Assembly (NCBI GenBank): GCA_013285915.1
Contig: JABDGS010000030.1
Span: 340 to 36,026, forward strand
DNA length: 35,687 bases
Direction of reading: 5' to 3'
Source of the DNA: Bacteroidota bacterium
Lineage (GTDB): Bacteria; Bacteroidota; Bacteroidia; Chitinophagales; Chitinophagaceae
Shown here: positions 7,959-15,973 of the stretch, piece by piece
How the letters are laid out: the number at the start of each line of letters is the position of its first letter
How positions within the stretch are numbered: position 1 is the stretch's first letter
Notes under the pieces: model-generated
Databases searched by the model: none
What the model was told of the DNA's origin: nothing
What the model saw: only the letters and a program-made list of their open reading frames with translations
Made by a program: the position numbers and the translations under genes

Positions 7959-8062
7959 CGCAGCCTGTATTCAATTACCTGCCTAATAGCGCCACCTGCT
8001 CACCATAAATTCTCAGTTACAAAAGCTGCTTTTTAGTAATATATGCCGTTATTTATAGGCAA

Positions 8063-9163
8063 ATGTCCTTTATTTCAAAAATAAAAACGGGTAATGAGCG
8101 CTATCCTGCATTAACGGGCATAAGGGCCATGGGTGCAATGATTGTTTTCTTTGACCATTTTCCCTTCTCTCCCAATTCTCACATTCGCATAAATGTACTG
8201 GCTTTCTTTTTTGTGCTGAGCGGTTTTTTAATTGTGCGGCTGTACTATAATAAAATTGAACAGCCGGGTAAGAATATGCGCACCTATTTTTTAAACCGTT
8301 TTGCACGTATTTACCCCGTTTATTTTTTACTATTAACGGTGGCGGTATTGCTAAGGCACGATTTCAGGCTATGGCTTTTAATAAAAAACTATACCCTTAC
8401 CCACGCTTTTGTTAATAACGAGAATGATTTTATTATTCCGCCAAGCTGGAGCCTTACCGTTGAAGAGTGCTTTTATTTTCTTGCGCCGTTTATTATTTTC
8501 TTCATCAAAAGGTTCAATTTCCTTACCTCTTTCATATTTGCAAGCGTCTTACTTAGCTTGGCTTTGTTAATAGCCCGACCAGACATTCCAATATTCAGAA
8601 ACGCCGCTTTTGTATTCTCCACTACTTTTTTTGGGCATTTTGCCGAGTTTTATGCTGGTGTTTACCTGGCGCTTATTATGATAAAAAAGGAGCAGAAAGG
8701 GATCATAAAGATAAAAGGGTTAAGGTGGACATTGACTGGAGCTGCAGGGGTGGCAGCCTTAATAATCGCTATGGGCTATGTTTATGCGTACCCGCCACCA
8801 GATACAACAAAAATCATAATCATCAATAACTTTCTTATCCCTGTGCCAATAGCCATTTTGTATTACGGCCTTATGTGCGAGAACAGCATGGCATCGCGTA
8901 TTTTATCAGCAAAATGGCCCGGCATACTCGGCAGAAGCTCTTATACGTTTTACCTGCTTCACACCATTATTATTTACAGCCTGGCAATGCCTTATTTACT
9001 GCCTTATTTTGGCAGTTATTATGTGGTTTGCTCCGTTTTAACATGCGTGGTAACATGGTTTATAAGCATTGCTATATTTGTTTTTTATGAGGAACCATTG
9101 AATCTTTTTATAAGAAAGAAGTTTATTACAAAAGAAAACACCAAACCATCTCTGCCCATGTAA
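8063..9163 (+). CDS. Acyltransferase 3 family membrane protein
   Basis: The 366-residue integral membrane protein belongs to the acyltransferase 3 (OatA/NodX/WecH-type) family, which transfers acyl groups, often acetyl, to cell-surface sugars or lipids. The N-terminus has YPALTGIRAMGAMIVFFDHF (residues 12-31), with the family histidine in the DH pair, then NRFARIYPVYFLLL (about 87-100) and SWSLTVEECFYFLAPF. About ten hydrophobic segments follow. The start ATG at 8063 fits the family. It shares direction with the radical SAM cassette 136 nt downstream, so it might modify the same product, but the gap contains operator-like repeats and co-transcription is unproven. Confidence 0.92.
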   Translation: MSFISKIKTGNERYPALTGIRAMGAMIVFFDHFPFSPNSHIRINVLAFFFVLSGFLIVRLYYNKIEQPGKNMRTYFLNRFARIYPVYFLLLTVAVLLRHDFRLWLLIKNYTLTHAFVNNENDFIIPPSWSLTVEECFYFLAPFIIFFIKRFNFLTSFIFASVLLSLALLIARPDIPIFRNAAFVFSTTFFGHFAEFYAGVYLALIMIKKEQKGIIKIKGLRWTLTGAAGVAALIIAMGYVYAYPPPDTTKIIIINNFLIPVPIAILYYGLMCENSMASRILSAKWPGILGRSSYTFYLLHTIIIYSLAMPYLLPYFGSYYVVCSVLTCVVTWFISIAIFVFYEEPLNLFIRKKFITKENTKPSLPM

Positions 9164-9214
9164 CTGTATAACGGCCAGCGTGGTAGCCAACATTTAATAA
9201 ACTTTTTAATTTAA

Positions 9215-9285
9215 TTAGCAACTGCTAAGGCTTAAAACAAGTTTATCTTAGCAGGCAGCAGTATAATTATATTTAATCCTTAGCA
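9215..9285. repeat. Four TTAGCA/TGCTAA hexamers upstream of the radical SAM cassette
   Basis: Direct copies of TTAGCA start at 9215, 9248 and 9280, spaced 33 and 32 bp, about three helical turns. One inverted copy TGCTAA is at 9223-9228. The inverted copy and the second direct copy form a perfect 8-bp inverted repeat, CTGCTAAG (9222-9229) with CTTAGCAG (9247-9254). The last copy ends 14 nt before the first cassette ATG. A multi-site operator or activator array is a reasonable reading. Confidence 0.5.
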
Positions 9286-9299
9286 ACAATCAATAAAGC

Positions 9300-10799
9300 A
9301 TGCAACGGATAATTTTATTTAATCCACGCAGCGCGAGGTACAAACCGCGCATACCAAATTCCATTCTTTCAATAGCTGCGGCTATTGAGGGTTTGTATGA
9401 GTATGTAATGGTTGACGGTAATTTGGAAACAGACCCGGAAGAAAAAATATTGCAATACCTGGCCACCGGGGAATTTAAATATTTTGGATGCACCTGTATG
9501 CCAGGGCCGCAACTAAAACAGGCTGTGCCCATATCAAAAAAAATAAGACACGCTTTTCCCGGTGTAAAAATCATTTGGGGCGGCTATTTTCCTTCAAATC
9601 AACCTAACACCGTATTAACATCCGGCTACGTAGATTTTATTGTAAACGGCCCTGGCGACAAGTGTTTTCCCGCATTGATTGATGCGCTTGAAAATAACAA
9701 GCCTTATGAACTTATAAGCAATCTTATATACCTGCATAACGGGCAACTAATAAAAACCCGTAAAGATGAACTGTACGACCAGGATGCACTGCCCGCATTA
9801 CCTTATGAGAAGCTAAACAATTTTTACCCTTTGCGCCGTTACCTTGGCAAAACATATCTTGGCACAAAAACCATTGCTTACCATAGCAGTATGGGTTGCC
9901 CTTTTAAATGCTCATTCTGCGCAGTAGTTCCTATTTACAATGCACGGTGGACAGGTAAAAGCGCCGAAAATATTTTTAAGGACATTATGTACCTGAAAGA
10001 AAAATATGGCGGCAATGCGATAGAATTTCACGACAACAATTTTTTTGTATCAGAAAAAAGAACAGTGGCCTTTGCCAAGCTTGTTATGAACCAAAATATG
10101 GTTTGGTGGGGCGAAGGAAGGATTGATACGCTGAATAAATACTCGGATGAATCGCTGGAACTGATGCGGAGATCAGGCTGCAAGATGATTTTTTTTGGTG
10201 CAGAAACCGGCAATGATGCCATATTGAAAAAAATGGATAAAGGTGGCACACAAACTGGCGCACAAATAAAACAGTTTGCCGCACGCATGGCTAAGTTTGA
10301 TATTATACCCGAGTATTCATTTGTATTGGGTACGCCGGCAGATACAGAAGAAGAGGTAATGAAGCAGATTGACTTTGATATTGCCTTTATTAAAGAGATA
10401 AAACAGATAAACCCCAAAACAGAAATTATTATTTATACGTACAGCCCCGTGCCTACAGAAGGCTCTGACATGTATAATAAAGTGCTTGCATCAGGTTTCA
10501 GGTTTCCCGAAACACTGGAGGACTGGATAAGCCCTGCATGGGAAAATTTTGATTTGCGTAAAAATCCGCTTACACCATGGCTTACACCTGAAATGATAAC
10601 CAAAATAAAAGATTTTGAAACAGTGCTTAACAGTTATTACCCAACCGTATCTGATATAAGGTTGAGCAAAATAAAGCGTAACCTTATGCGGGCAGTATCG
10701 TACCTGCGCTACAAAACAAATTTTTACTGGATGCCTTATGAGCTAAAAGTGTTACAGATTTTGTGGAAGTACAGGCAACCTGAAATTGAAGGATTTTAA
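9300..10799 (+). CDS. B12-binding-type radical SAM enzyme (cassette gene 1)
   Basis: The 499-residue protein has an N-terminal Rossmann-like region of the cobalamin-binding type (residues 1-140), including KIIWGGYFPSNQP (90-102), equivalent to the GG-x-H/x-x-T-x-x-P loop common in class B radical SAM enzymes. The radical SAM core begins with CPFKCSFC (Cys200, Cys204, Cys207), which ligates the 4Fe-4S cluster, followed by a GAETGND segment. A helical C-terminal tail ends the protein. Known members methylate unactivated carbons or phosphinates, or form or break C-C bonds (BchE-like); no true DxHxxG motif is present. It heads five co-directional genes, with the next beginning 14 nt after its stop. 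Substrate is unknown. Confidence 0.92.
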   Translation: MQRIILFNPRSARYKPRIPNSILSIAAAIEGLYEYVMVDGNLETDPEEKILQYLATGEFKYFGCTCMPGPQLKQAVPISKKIRHAFPGVKIIWGGYFPSNQPNTVLTSGYVDFIVNGPGDKCFPALIDALENNKPYELISNLIYLHNGQLIKTRKDELYDQDALPALPYEKLNNFYPLRRYLGKTYLGTKTIAYHSSMGCPFKCSFCAVVPIYNARWTGKSAENIFKDIMYLKEKYGGNAIEFHDNNFFVSEKRTVAFAKLVMNQNMVWWGEGRIDTLNKYSDESLELMRRSGCKMIFFGAETGNDAILKKMDKGGTQTGAQIKQFAARMAKFDIIPEYSFVLGTPADTEEEVMKQIDFDIAFIKEIKQINPKTEIIIYTYSPVPTEGSDMYNKVLASGFRFPETLEDWISPAWENFDLRKNPLTPWLTPEMITKIKDFETVLNSYYPTVSDIRLSKIKRNLMRAVSYLRYKTNFYWMPYELKVLQILWKYRQPEIEGF

Positions 10800-10813
10800 A
10801 ATGCAATTATAGT

Positions 10814-11488
10814 TTGAAGAATGCAATTAAATATATAACAGGCAAAACATTGCAACCGTTGGTAGGTGCATATCTTTCCAGGGAAAGAACTTATAACTAT
10901 AAAGGCATTAGTTTAAGAATACCTCCGCAGGTATTTCACCCCGCATTCTTCTTCAGCACAAAGTTTTTATTACAGTTTATTGAAGGGTTGCAAATAAGCC
11001 AAAAGCGCTTTCTTGAGCTTGGTGCTGGCAGCGGCCTTATTGCTTTTAGCGCTGCAAAAAAGGGTGCTATTGTAACGGCTACAGATATAAACAGCATTGC
11101 AGTTGAGTTTTTACACAAAAACCAGCAACGCAACAATGTTGCCCTGCAGGTTATAAAGTCTGACCTGTTCAGCGATATACCCCAGCAACAGTTTGATATT
11201 GTTGCCATTAATCCGCCCTACTACAAAAAAAGCCCTGTAACAGATGCAGATTATGCATGGTATTGTGGTGAGAACAGTGGCTATTTTATCAATCTTTTTA
11301 AAACTATAGGTGGCTATTTAGGTAAAAGTTCAGAAGTATATATGATTTTAAATGATGAATGTGACTTGAAATTGATAATGAGCATAGCGGCACAATTTAA
11401 CTATCGGCTGGCATTAATGAGCAGTAAAAGAAAGGCATGGGAAATGAATTATATTTTTAAGATTGAAAAAATGCAGCAGCATGTTTGA
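10814..11488 (+). CDS. Class I SAM-dependent methyltransferase with NPPY motif (cassette gene 2)
   Basis: The roughly 224-residue protein has motif I LELGAGSGL (67-75), an acidic motif II ending in TATD (Asp91), and NPPYY (133-137). NPPY is the catalytic motif of N-methyltransferases acting on planar nitrogens (HemK/PrmC, RlmJ types), so an amine or amide substrate is possible but not certain. No in-frame ATG lies upstream of motif I. The start is taken as TTG at 10814; ATGs at 10801 and 10821 are out of frame and lead to stops within a few codons. It lies 14 nt after gene 1 and overlaps gene 3. The C-terminus has a long hydrophilic stretch typical of the fold. Confidence 0.85.
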   Translation: MKNAIKYITGKTLQPLVGAYLSRERTYNYKGISLRIPPQVFHPAFFFSTKFLLQFIEGLQISQKRFLELGAGSGLIAFSAAKKGAIVTATDINSIAVEFLHKNQQRNNVALQVIKSDLFSDIPQQQFDIVAINPPYYKKSPVTDADYAWYCGENSGYFINLFKTIGGYLGKSSEVYMILNDECDLKLIMSIAAQFNYRLALMSSKRKAWEMNYIFKIEKMQQHV

Positions 11489-12530
11489 TCAGCCCGTTAT
11501 ACATACCATTAAACGTTACAGAACGTTGCAAACGGGCAGAATATCAGCGTTGCCGCTTGTCATTCTTATGCCACACAGCGCCTGTAACTGTAGGTGTGTA
11601 ATGTGTGATATATGGAAGGACAATAAAAATCTGAAGCAGCTCACCGAAAATGATATCAACCCCATATTAAAAACATTTAAAAAATTAGGTACACAGCAGG
11701 TATTAATGTCGGGCGGTGAGGCATTACTCAATCAAAACTTTTTCAGGCTTTGTGAGATATTGCAGAAGCATCATATAAAAATAAGCCTGCTTTCAACAGG
11801 TTTGTTGCTTAAAAAACATGCCTCCCAATTGGTACAGTTTGTAAACGATGTAATTGTATCGTTGGATGGCGATGAAGCCCTGCACGACAATATACGTAAT
11901 ATTAACGGCGCTTATGAAAAACTAAAAGAAGGCGTGGGGGCAGTAAGGGCAATAAACCCAAATTACAAAATAACAGGACGCACGGTTATACACAAGCTAA
12001 ATTATTTGCAATGGCCAGGTATTATTGATGCGGCCAAAGAACTAGGGTTACACCAAATAAGTTTTTTACCTGCTGATGTAAGCAGCCATGCTTTTAACCG
12101 TGAGGTTTTATGGGATGCGGCAAGGCAGGGCGATATAGTAATCGGGAAAGAAGAATTACCAGCTTTCCAAAAAATAATTGGAGAGCTTATTGAAAAATAT
12201 GCTGCCGATTTTGACACCAGGTTTATTGCTGAATCACCGGACAAAATTAGAAAAATATACCAGTATTATGCAGCATTGCAGGAGCTGGCTGAATTTCCTT
12301 TTAAAAAATGCAATGCTCCCTGGGTTTCTGCCGTTGTTGAAGCAGATGGTACAGTAAGGCCCTGTTTTTTTCATGAAGCTTTTGGCAACATTAAAAATGA
12401 TTCATTTGAAAATATTATAAACAGCAACAAGGCAATCCAATTCAGGCGGGGGCTAAATATGCAAACAAACGATACCTGTGTAAAGTGCGTTTGTTATCTT
12501 AACTTATCACCGCGCACAGCTATATCTTAA
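11481..12530 (+). CDS. Radical SAM/SPASM domain enzyme (cassette gene 3)
   Basis: The 349-residue protein, counted from ATG 11481, has the cluster motif CNCRCVMC (Cys35, Cys39, Cys42 in the CxxxCxxC pattern). MSGGEALL follows (the GGE SAM-binding motif), then VIVSLDG. The C-terminal SPASM-like region has cysteines in KCNAPW, VRPCFF and NDTCVKCVCYL, able to hold an auxiliary iron-sulfur cluster. SPASM enzymes often modify peptides, but small-molecule and lipid-modifying relatives exist, and no precursor peptide ORF was seen nearby. The ATG at 11481 overlaps the preceding stop by 8 nt; a TTG 18 nt earlier is less likely. Confidence 0.9.
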   Translation: MFDQPVIHTIKRYRTLQTGRISALPLVILMPHSACNCRCVMCDIWKDNKNLKQLTENDINPILKTFKKLGTQQVLMSGGEALLNQNFFRLCEILQKHHIKISLLSTGLLLKKHASQLVQFVNDVIVSLDGDEALHDNIRNINGAYEKLKEGVGAVRAINPNYKITGRTVIHKLNYLQWPGIIDAAKELGLHQISFLPADVSSHAFNREVLWDAARQGDIVIGKEELPAFQKIIGELIEKYAADFDTRFIAESPDKIRKIYQYYAALQELAEFPFKKCNAPWVSAVVEADGTVRPCFFHEAFGNIKNDSFENIINSNKAIQFRRGLNMQTNDTCVKCVCYLNLSPRTAIS

Positions 12531-12540
12531 ATTAAATGGC

Positions 12541-14001
12541 ATGCAAAACATTCTTTTTTCGCATTCATATTTCTTAAAGCTGGATACCAAGCAATGGGTC
12601 ACAGGTCAGCCTTATGCGCCGCTGGGCACGCTGTACGCCGCAGCTGTAATGCGCGAAAACGGGTATAATGTGTCCCTGTTCGATACCATGTTTGTAAATA
12701 ATCCCAACACGGTTGTAAAAGAACTTGAAGACCGAAAACCTGATTTTTTTGTGCTGTATGATGATGGCTTTAACTACCTTACTAAAATGTGCCTTACCAA
12801 TATGCGTGAGGCAGCTTTTACTATGATAAAGCTTGCAAAGGAACGCGGGTGTGTTGTAATAATATCAAGCTCAGATTCAACAGATCATTACAAAAAATAT
12901 CTAGAGCAGGGTGCTGACTTCATAATAATTGGTGAAGCGGAACAAACACTGTTGCAGCTGGTTAATGCTATTAGCAAAAAAAATACTGATTTTTCAGCAA
13001 TTGAGGGGCTGGCGTATCAAGAACAGGGGCAGGTAGTTAAAACAAAGCCACGCAGTGTAATGAAAGACCTTGACGCGTTACCATTGCCGGCGTGGGATAT
13101 TATAGACATGAAGCCCTACAGGGAAATGTGGTTATACAGCTCGGGGTATTTCAGTATTAACATGGCCACTACCCGAGGTTGCCCTTTTAAATGTAACTGG
13201 TGTGCCAAACCCATTTATGGCAACCGCTATAACAGCCGCTCGCCTGAAAAAGTGATAGCAGAGATTAAGTTGCTTAAAGCTGCATTTAAATTTGACCATA
13301 TTTGGTTTTGCGATGATATTTTTGGATTGAAGCCGGGATGGGTAAAGCGTTTTGCAGATTTGGTGCAACAGGAAGAATTATCATTTAAATTTAAGATACA
13401 AGCAAGGGCTGATCTGTTACTGGAGGAAAATAACATACAAGATCTTTCCCGCGCCGGTTGTGATGATGTTTGGATGGGGGCAGAAAGCGGATCACAAAAA
13501 ATATTGGATGCCATGGATAAGGGCACTAATATTGAGCAGATAGCCGAAGCAACGAGGCTGCTTAAAAAATACAATATAAAACCATCCTTCTTTATACAGT
13601 TTGGTTATTTGGGCGAAACAAAAGAGGATATTGATAAAACAATAGCGATGATAAACAAACTGTTACCACATAATATTGGTATATCGGTTTCATATCCTTT
13701 GCCGGGCACTAAATTTTTTGAGAAAGTAAAAGCCGATCTGAAAGAAAAAACAAACTGGACAGATTCAGATGAATTACAGTTGATGTTTCACAACACCTAC
13801 CAGCCTGCATTTTACAAACAGTTGCACAGGTATGTACATAAAACATTCAGGCTGCATGTTGCCATGCATACATTAAAGAGAATGTTTACACAACCATCCA
13901 CATTAAACATAGAAAACATAAGGAAGATAGTATCGCTTTTATACCATGCCCCAGCCGCCTATTTCGCCAAACGTAAACTTGCAATACTTGAAAAAGCATG
14001 A
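12541..14001 (+). CDS. B12-binding-type radical SAM enzyme (cassette gene 4)
   Basis: The 486-residue protein starts with a cobalamin-binding-like domain (about 1-150): PYAPLGTLYAAAVMRENGY, then IIGEAEQTLLQL, the usual GE(G/A)E element near residues 130-140. The radical SAM core has CPFKCNWC (Cys214, Cys218, Cys221), followed by FCDDIF and GAESGS. It is diverged from cassette gene 1, so the two probably act at different steps. The start is 10 nt after gene 3, and its last codons overlap gene 5 by 4 nt (ATGA). BchE-like class B enzymes are the closest named architecture; the reaction is unknown. Confidence 0.92.
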   Translation: MQNILFSHSYFLKLDTKQWVTGQPYAPLGTLYAAAVMRENGYNVSLFDTMFVNNPNTVVKELEDRKPDFFVLYDDGFNYLTKMCLTNMREAAFTMIKLAKERGCVVIISSSDSTDHYKKYLEQGADFIIIGEAEQTLLQLVNAISKKNTDFSAIEGLAYQEQGQVVKTKPRSVMKDLDALPLPAWDIIDMKPYREMWLYSSGYFSINMATTRGCPFKCNWCAKPIYGNRYNSRSPEKVIAEIKLLKAAFKFDHIWFCDDIFGLKPGWVKRFADLVQQEELSFKFKIQARADLLLEENNIQDLSRAGCDDVWMGAESGSQKILDAMDKGTNIEQIAEATRLLKKYNIKPSFFIQFGYLGETKEDIDKTIAMINKLLPHNIGISVSYPLPGTKFFEKVKADLKEKTNWTDSDELQLMFHNTYQPAFYKQLHRYVHKTFRLHVAMHTLKRMFTQPSTLNIENIRKIVSLLYHAPAAYFAKRKLAILEKA

Positions 14002-14822
14002 GCGGTTCATCGGCATATACTACTAATGAGGGCAAGGCCGCAGAGGCATTTTCTAAACAGTCTTCCATCTTTGACGCGTTGTACTCCTCCAACCCAATCA
14101 TTCAATATAAGAGAGATAGGGTGAGAAGCCTCATTGAAAGATTTTTACCCACCAATAGCTGCATACTTGAACTAAATGCAGGCACAGGTGATGATGCTGT
14201 TTACTTTGCCAAAAAAGGTCATAATGTTCATGCTACAGATATTTCAACGGGCATGCAGCTACAGCTACAACAAAAAGTAAACCATGCTAGCCTTGAGAAT
14301 AGCATCACCACAGAACTATGTTCGTTTACACAGCTTGCACAATTACAGAATAAAGGGCCTTATGATCTAATATTCTCAAATTTTGCCGGGCTTAATTGTA
14401 CTGGCGAACTGGATAAAGTATTGCAGAGTTTTGCAGGTTTGTTAAAACCCAAAGGCATAGTAACAATGGTTATTATGCCGCCGTTTTGCCTGTGGGAAAC
14501 ACTGCTTGCACTACGGGGTAATTTTAAGAATGCATTTCGCAGATTTAATAGCCGCAACGGTGTATTAGCCAATGTTGAGGGTGTAAAATTTCTATGCTGG
14601 TATTACAAACCATCTTACATTATACAACTGCTAAAAAAAGATTTTACCCTGTTAGGTGTAGAAGGTTTATGCTCGACTGTTCCACCATCTTATTTTGAAA
14701 ACTTTCCTATAAAACGACCGTCTCTTTACAAAAAATTAATGGCTTTTGAAAACAAACATAAAACCCAATGGCCGTGGAGAAATTGGGGTGATTATTTTAT
14801 TATATCTTTTCAAAAAAAATAA
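13998..14822 (+). CDS. Class I SAM-dependent methyltransferase (cassette gene 5)
   Basis: The 274-residue protein has motif I ILELNAGTGDD (56-66), motif II with ATD (Asp81), then PYDLIFSNFAGLNC and a KPKGIVTMVIMPP post-motif segment, typical of small-molecule methyltransferases of the UbiE type. It has no NPPY motif, unlike cassette gene 2, which suggests an O- or C-methylation. An aromatic-rich region (CWYYKPSYIIQLL, around 199-211) could bind a hydrophobic substrate. Translation is coupled to gene 4 by an ATGA overlap. This is the last gene of the cassette; the convergent VOC gene follows. Confidence 0.88.
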   Translation: MSGSSAYTTNEGKAAEAFSKQSSIFDALYSSNPIIQYKRDRVRSLIERFLPTNSCILELNAGTGDDAVYFAKKGHNVHATDISTGMQLQLQQKVNHASLENSITTELCSFTQLAQLQNKGPYDLIFSNFAGLNCTGELDKVLQSFAGLLKPKGIVTMVIMPPFCLWETLLALRGNFKNAFRRFNSRNGVLANVEGVKFLCWYYKPSYIIQLLKKDFTLLGVEGLCSTVPPSYFENFPIKRPSLYKKLMAFENKHKTQWPWRNWGDYFIISFQKK

Positions 14823-14856
14823 AAAAACCGCCACATATATTATTATACATAGCGGT
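14812..14856 (-). terminator. Intrinsic terminator of the convergent VOC gene
   Basis: Read on the minus strand, AACCGC (plus 14851-14856) pairs with GCGGTT (plus 14825-14830) around an AT-rich loop and is followed by a long T run (A run at plus 14812-14827). It lies 25 nt past the VOC stop and overlaps the last codons of the methyltransferase. Confidence 0.6.
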
Positions 14857-14881
14857 TGGGGCAATAACCTTTAGCAGCGGG

Positions 14882-15265
14882 TTATTCCTGTGAATGAAGA
14901 GCTACGCGGTTTCCTTCTGAATCTATAAAAAATGCCATGTAGCCAATTTCGTCTGAGATCTTCATTTTGGGCATTGCAATATGGCCACCTGCACCTTCAA
15001 TCTTTTCTATCACTGTATCTAAGTTCGGGTTGGCGTTAAGATAAATAATACTGCCATCCTGGCTTGGTTTGTGGTAAGGGCTTTCGCATAGGCCGCCTGA
15101 AGCTTTGCCATTACCTGGTTCAGAAGGGAAAAAAGCCATCTTCATTCCCATCATTTCCTGTGTATCCATTGTAAAACCAAAAATAGTTTCATAAAATGTT
15201 TTAGCGCGGTTAATATCTGCTGCGGGAATTTCAAACCAGTTAAGGGAGTTTGTTGTTGCGTCCAT
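14882..15265 (-). CDS. VOC-family (glyoxalase/dioxygenase fold) protein
   Basis: The 127-residue single-domain protein has two beta-alpha-beta-beta-beta modules: NSLNWFEIPAADINRAKTFYETIFGF at the N-terminus and a second half ending with MAFFIDSEGNRVALHSQE. The closing Asp-x-x-Gly-Asn and Leu-His-Ser pattern is typical of vicinal oxygen chelate proteins, which bind metal and act as isomerases, dioxygenases or binding proteins. The substrate cannot be read from sequence. The ATG at 15265 is preferred because homologous proteins begin just before NSLNWFEIPA; a start at 15298 would add 11 residues. It is divergent from kptA. Confidence 0.87.
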   Translation of the reverse strand: MDATTNSLNWFEIPAADINRAKTFYETIFGFTMDTQEMMGMKMAFFPSEPGNGKASGGLCESPYHKPSQDGSIIYLNANPNLDTVIEKIEGAGGHIAMPKMKISDEIGYMAFFIDSEGNRVALHSQE

Positions 15266-15322
15266 ATAGATAAAGTTTGGTATGCTTAAAGGTTGCACTT
15301 TTTTGTGTATTTAATGTTACCA

Positions 15323-15351
15323 TTTGAAAAAATACTGAAAAGATTAATTTG
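15323..15351 (+). promoter_or_regulatory. Promoter of kptA
   Basis: TTTG (15323-15326) and TTAATTTG (15344-15351, one mismatch to TAnnTTTG) are 17 nt apart. The expected start near 15358 lies before ATG 15367 and downstream of the alternative TTG at 15349, which favours the ATG. Confidence 0.5.
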
Positions 15352-15366
15352 CATACCAAAGCCGCA

Positions 15367-15918
15367 ATGATATTGAAACAGGATATTACAAGAATAAGTA
15401 AATTGTTAAGTTTCGCGCTAAGGCATAAACCCGTGGATTTAAATATTCACCTGGATGAGAATGGTTGGACCGACGTTTCAATTTTATTGCAACGCCTTGT
15501 AGAAAAAGGCGAAAACATTAATATAGATATTTTAAAGTATGTCGTGGCGACAAATGAAAAGCAACGTTTTGCATTTAATAGTGATGAAACAAAAATAAGG
15601 GCCAACCAGGGGCATTCTGTAAGCGTGCAACTGGAATATGCGCCACAGCAGCCACCCAAATTTTTGTACCACGGCACAATTAAGAAATTTATGCCGTTCA
15701 TTTTAAAAGATGGCCTGCAGAAAATGAAAAGGCACCACGTACATTTAACCAATGATATTGCGACAGCCACAAAAGTGGCGGAGCGCCGTGGGAAAGCAGT
15801 AATTCTTATAATAAACGCCGGGCAGATGTTTTTAAAGGCACACAATTTTTATTTGTCAGATAACGGGGTATGGTTAACTACTGCAGTTCCGCCGGAGTTT
15901 ATAACCCGCCTGCCATAA
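15367..15918 (+). CDS. kptA: RNA 2'-phosphotransferase (Tpt1/KptA family)
   Basis: The 183-residue protein matches KptA, which removes an internal 2'-phosphate from RNA by transferring it to NAD+ and releasing ADP-ribose 1'',2''-cyclic phosphate and nicotinamide. Visible signatures are LSFALRH (Arg19-His20), KQRF (65-68), IRANQGHS (77-84), YHGT (101-104) and HVHLT (124-128), and the C-terminus has the NGVWLTTAVPPEFI segment. These cover the Arg-His-Arg-Arg catalytic set of the family. Length is normal. No RNA ligase, tRNA splicing or end-healing gene is adjacent, so the in vivo substrate is open. Confidence 0.95.
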   Translation: MILKQDITRISKLLSFALRHKPVDLNIHLDENGWTDVSILLQRLVEKGENINIDILKYVVATNEKQRFAFNSDETKIRANQGHSVSVQLEYAPQQPPKFLYHGTIKKFMPFILKDGLQKMKRHHVHLTNDIATATKVAERRGKAVILIINAGQMFLKAHNFYLSDNGVWLTTAVPPEFITRLP

Positions 15919-15973
15919 TGTATACCTGCAAATAACAAACTCCCTTACCTTAGCGCCTCAACTACATTACATC

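Noticed and set aside
9164..14881. RiPP precursor peptide for the radical SAM/SPASM enzyme
   Set aside because: No short ORF with a leader-like or Cys/Gly-rich core was seen in the gaps on either side or within the cassette; a precursor elsewhere in the genome cannot be excluded.
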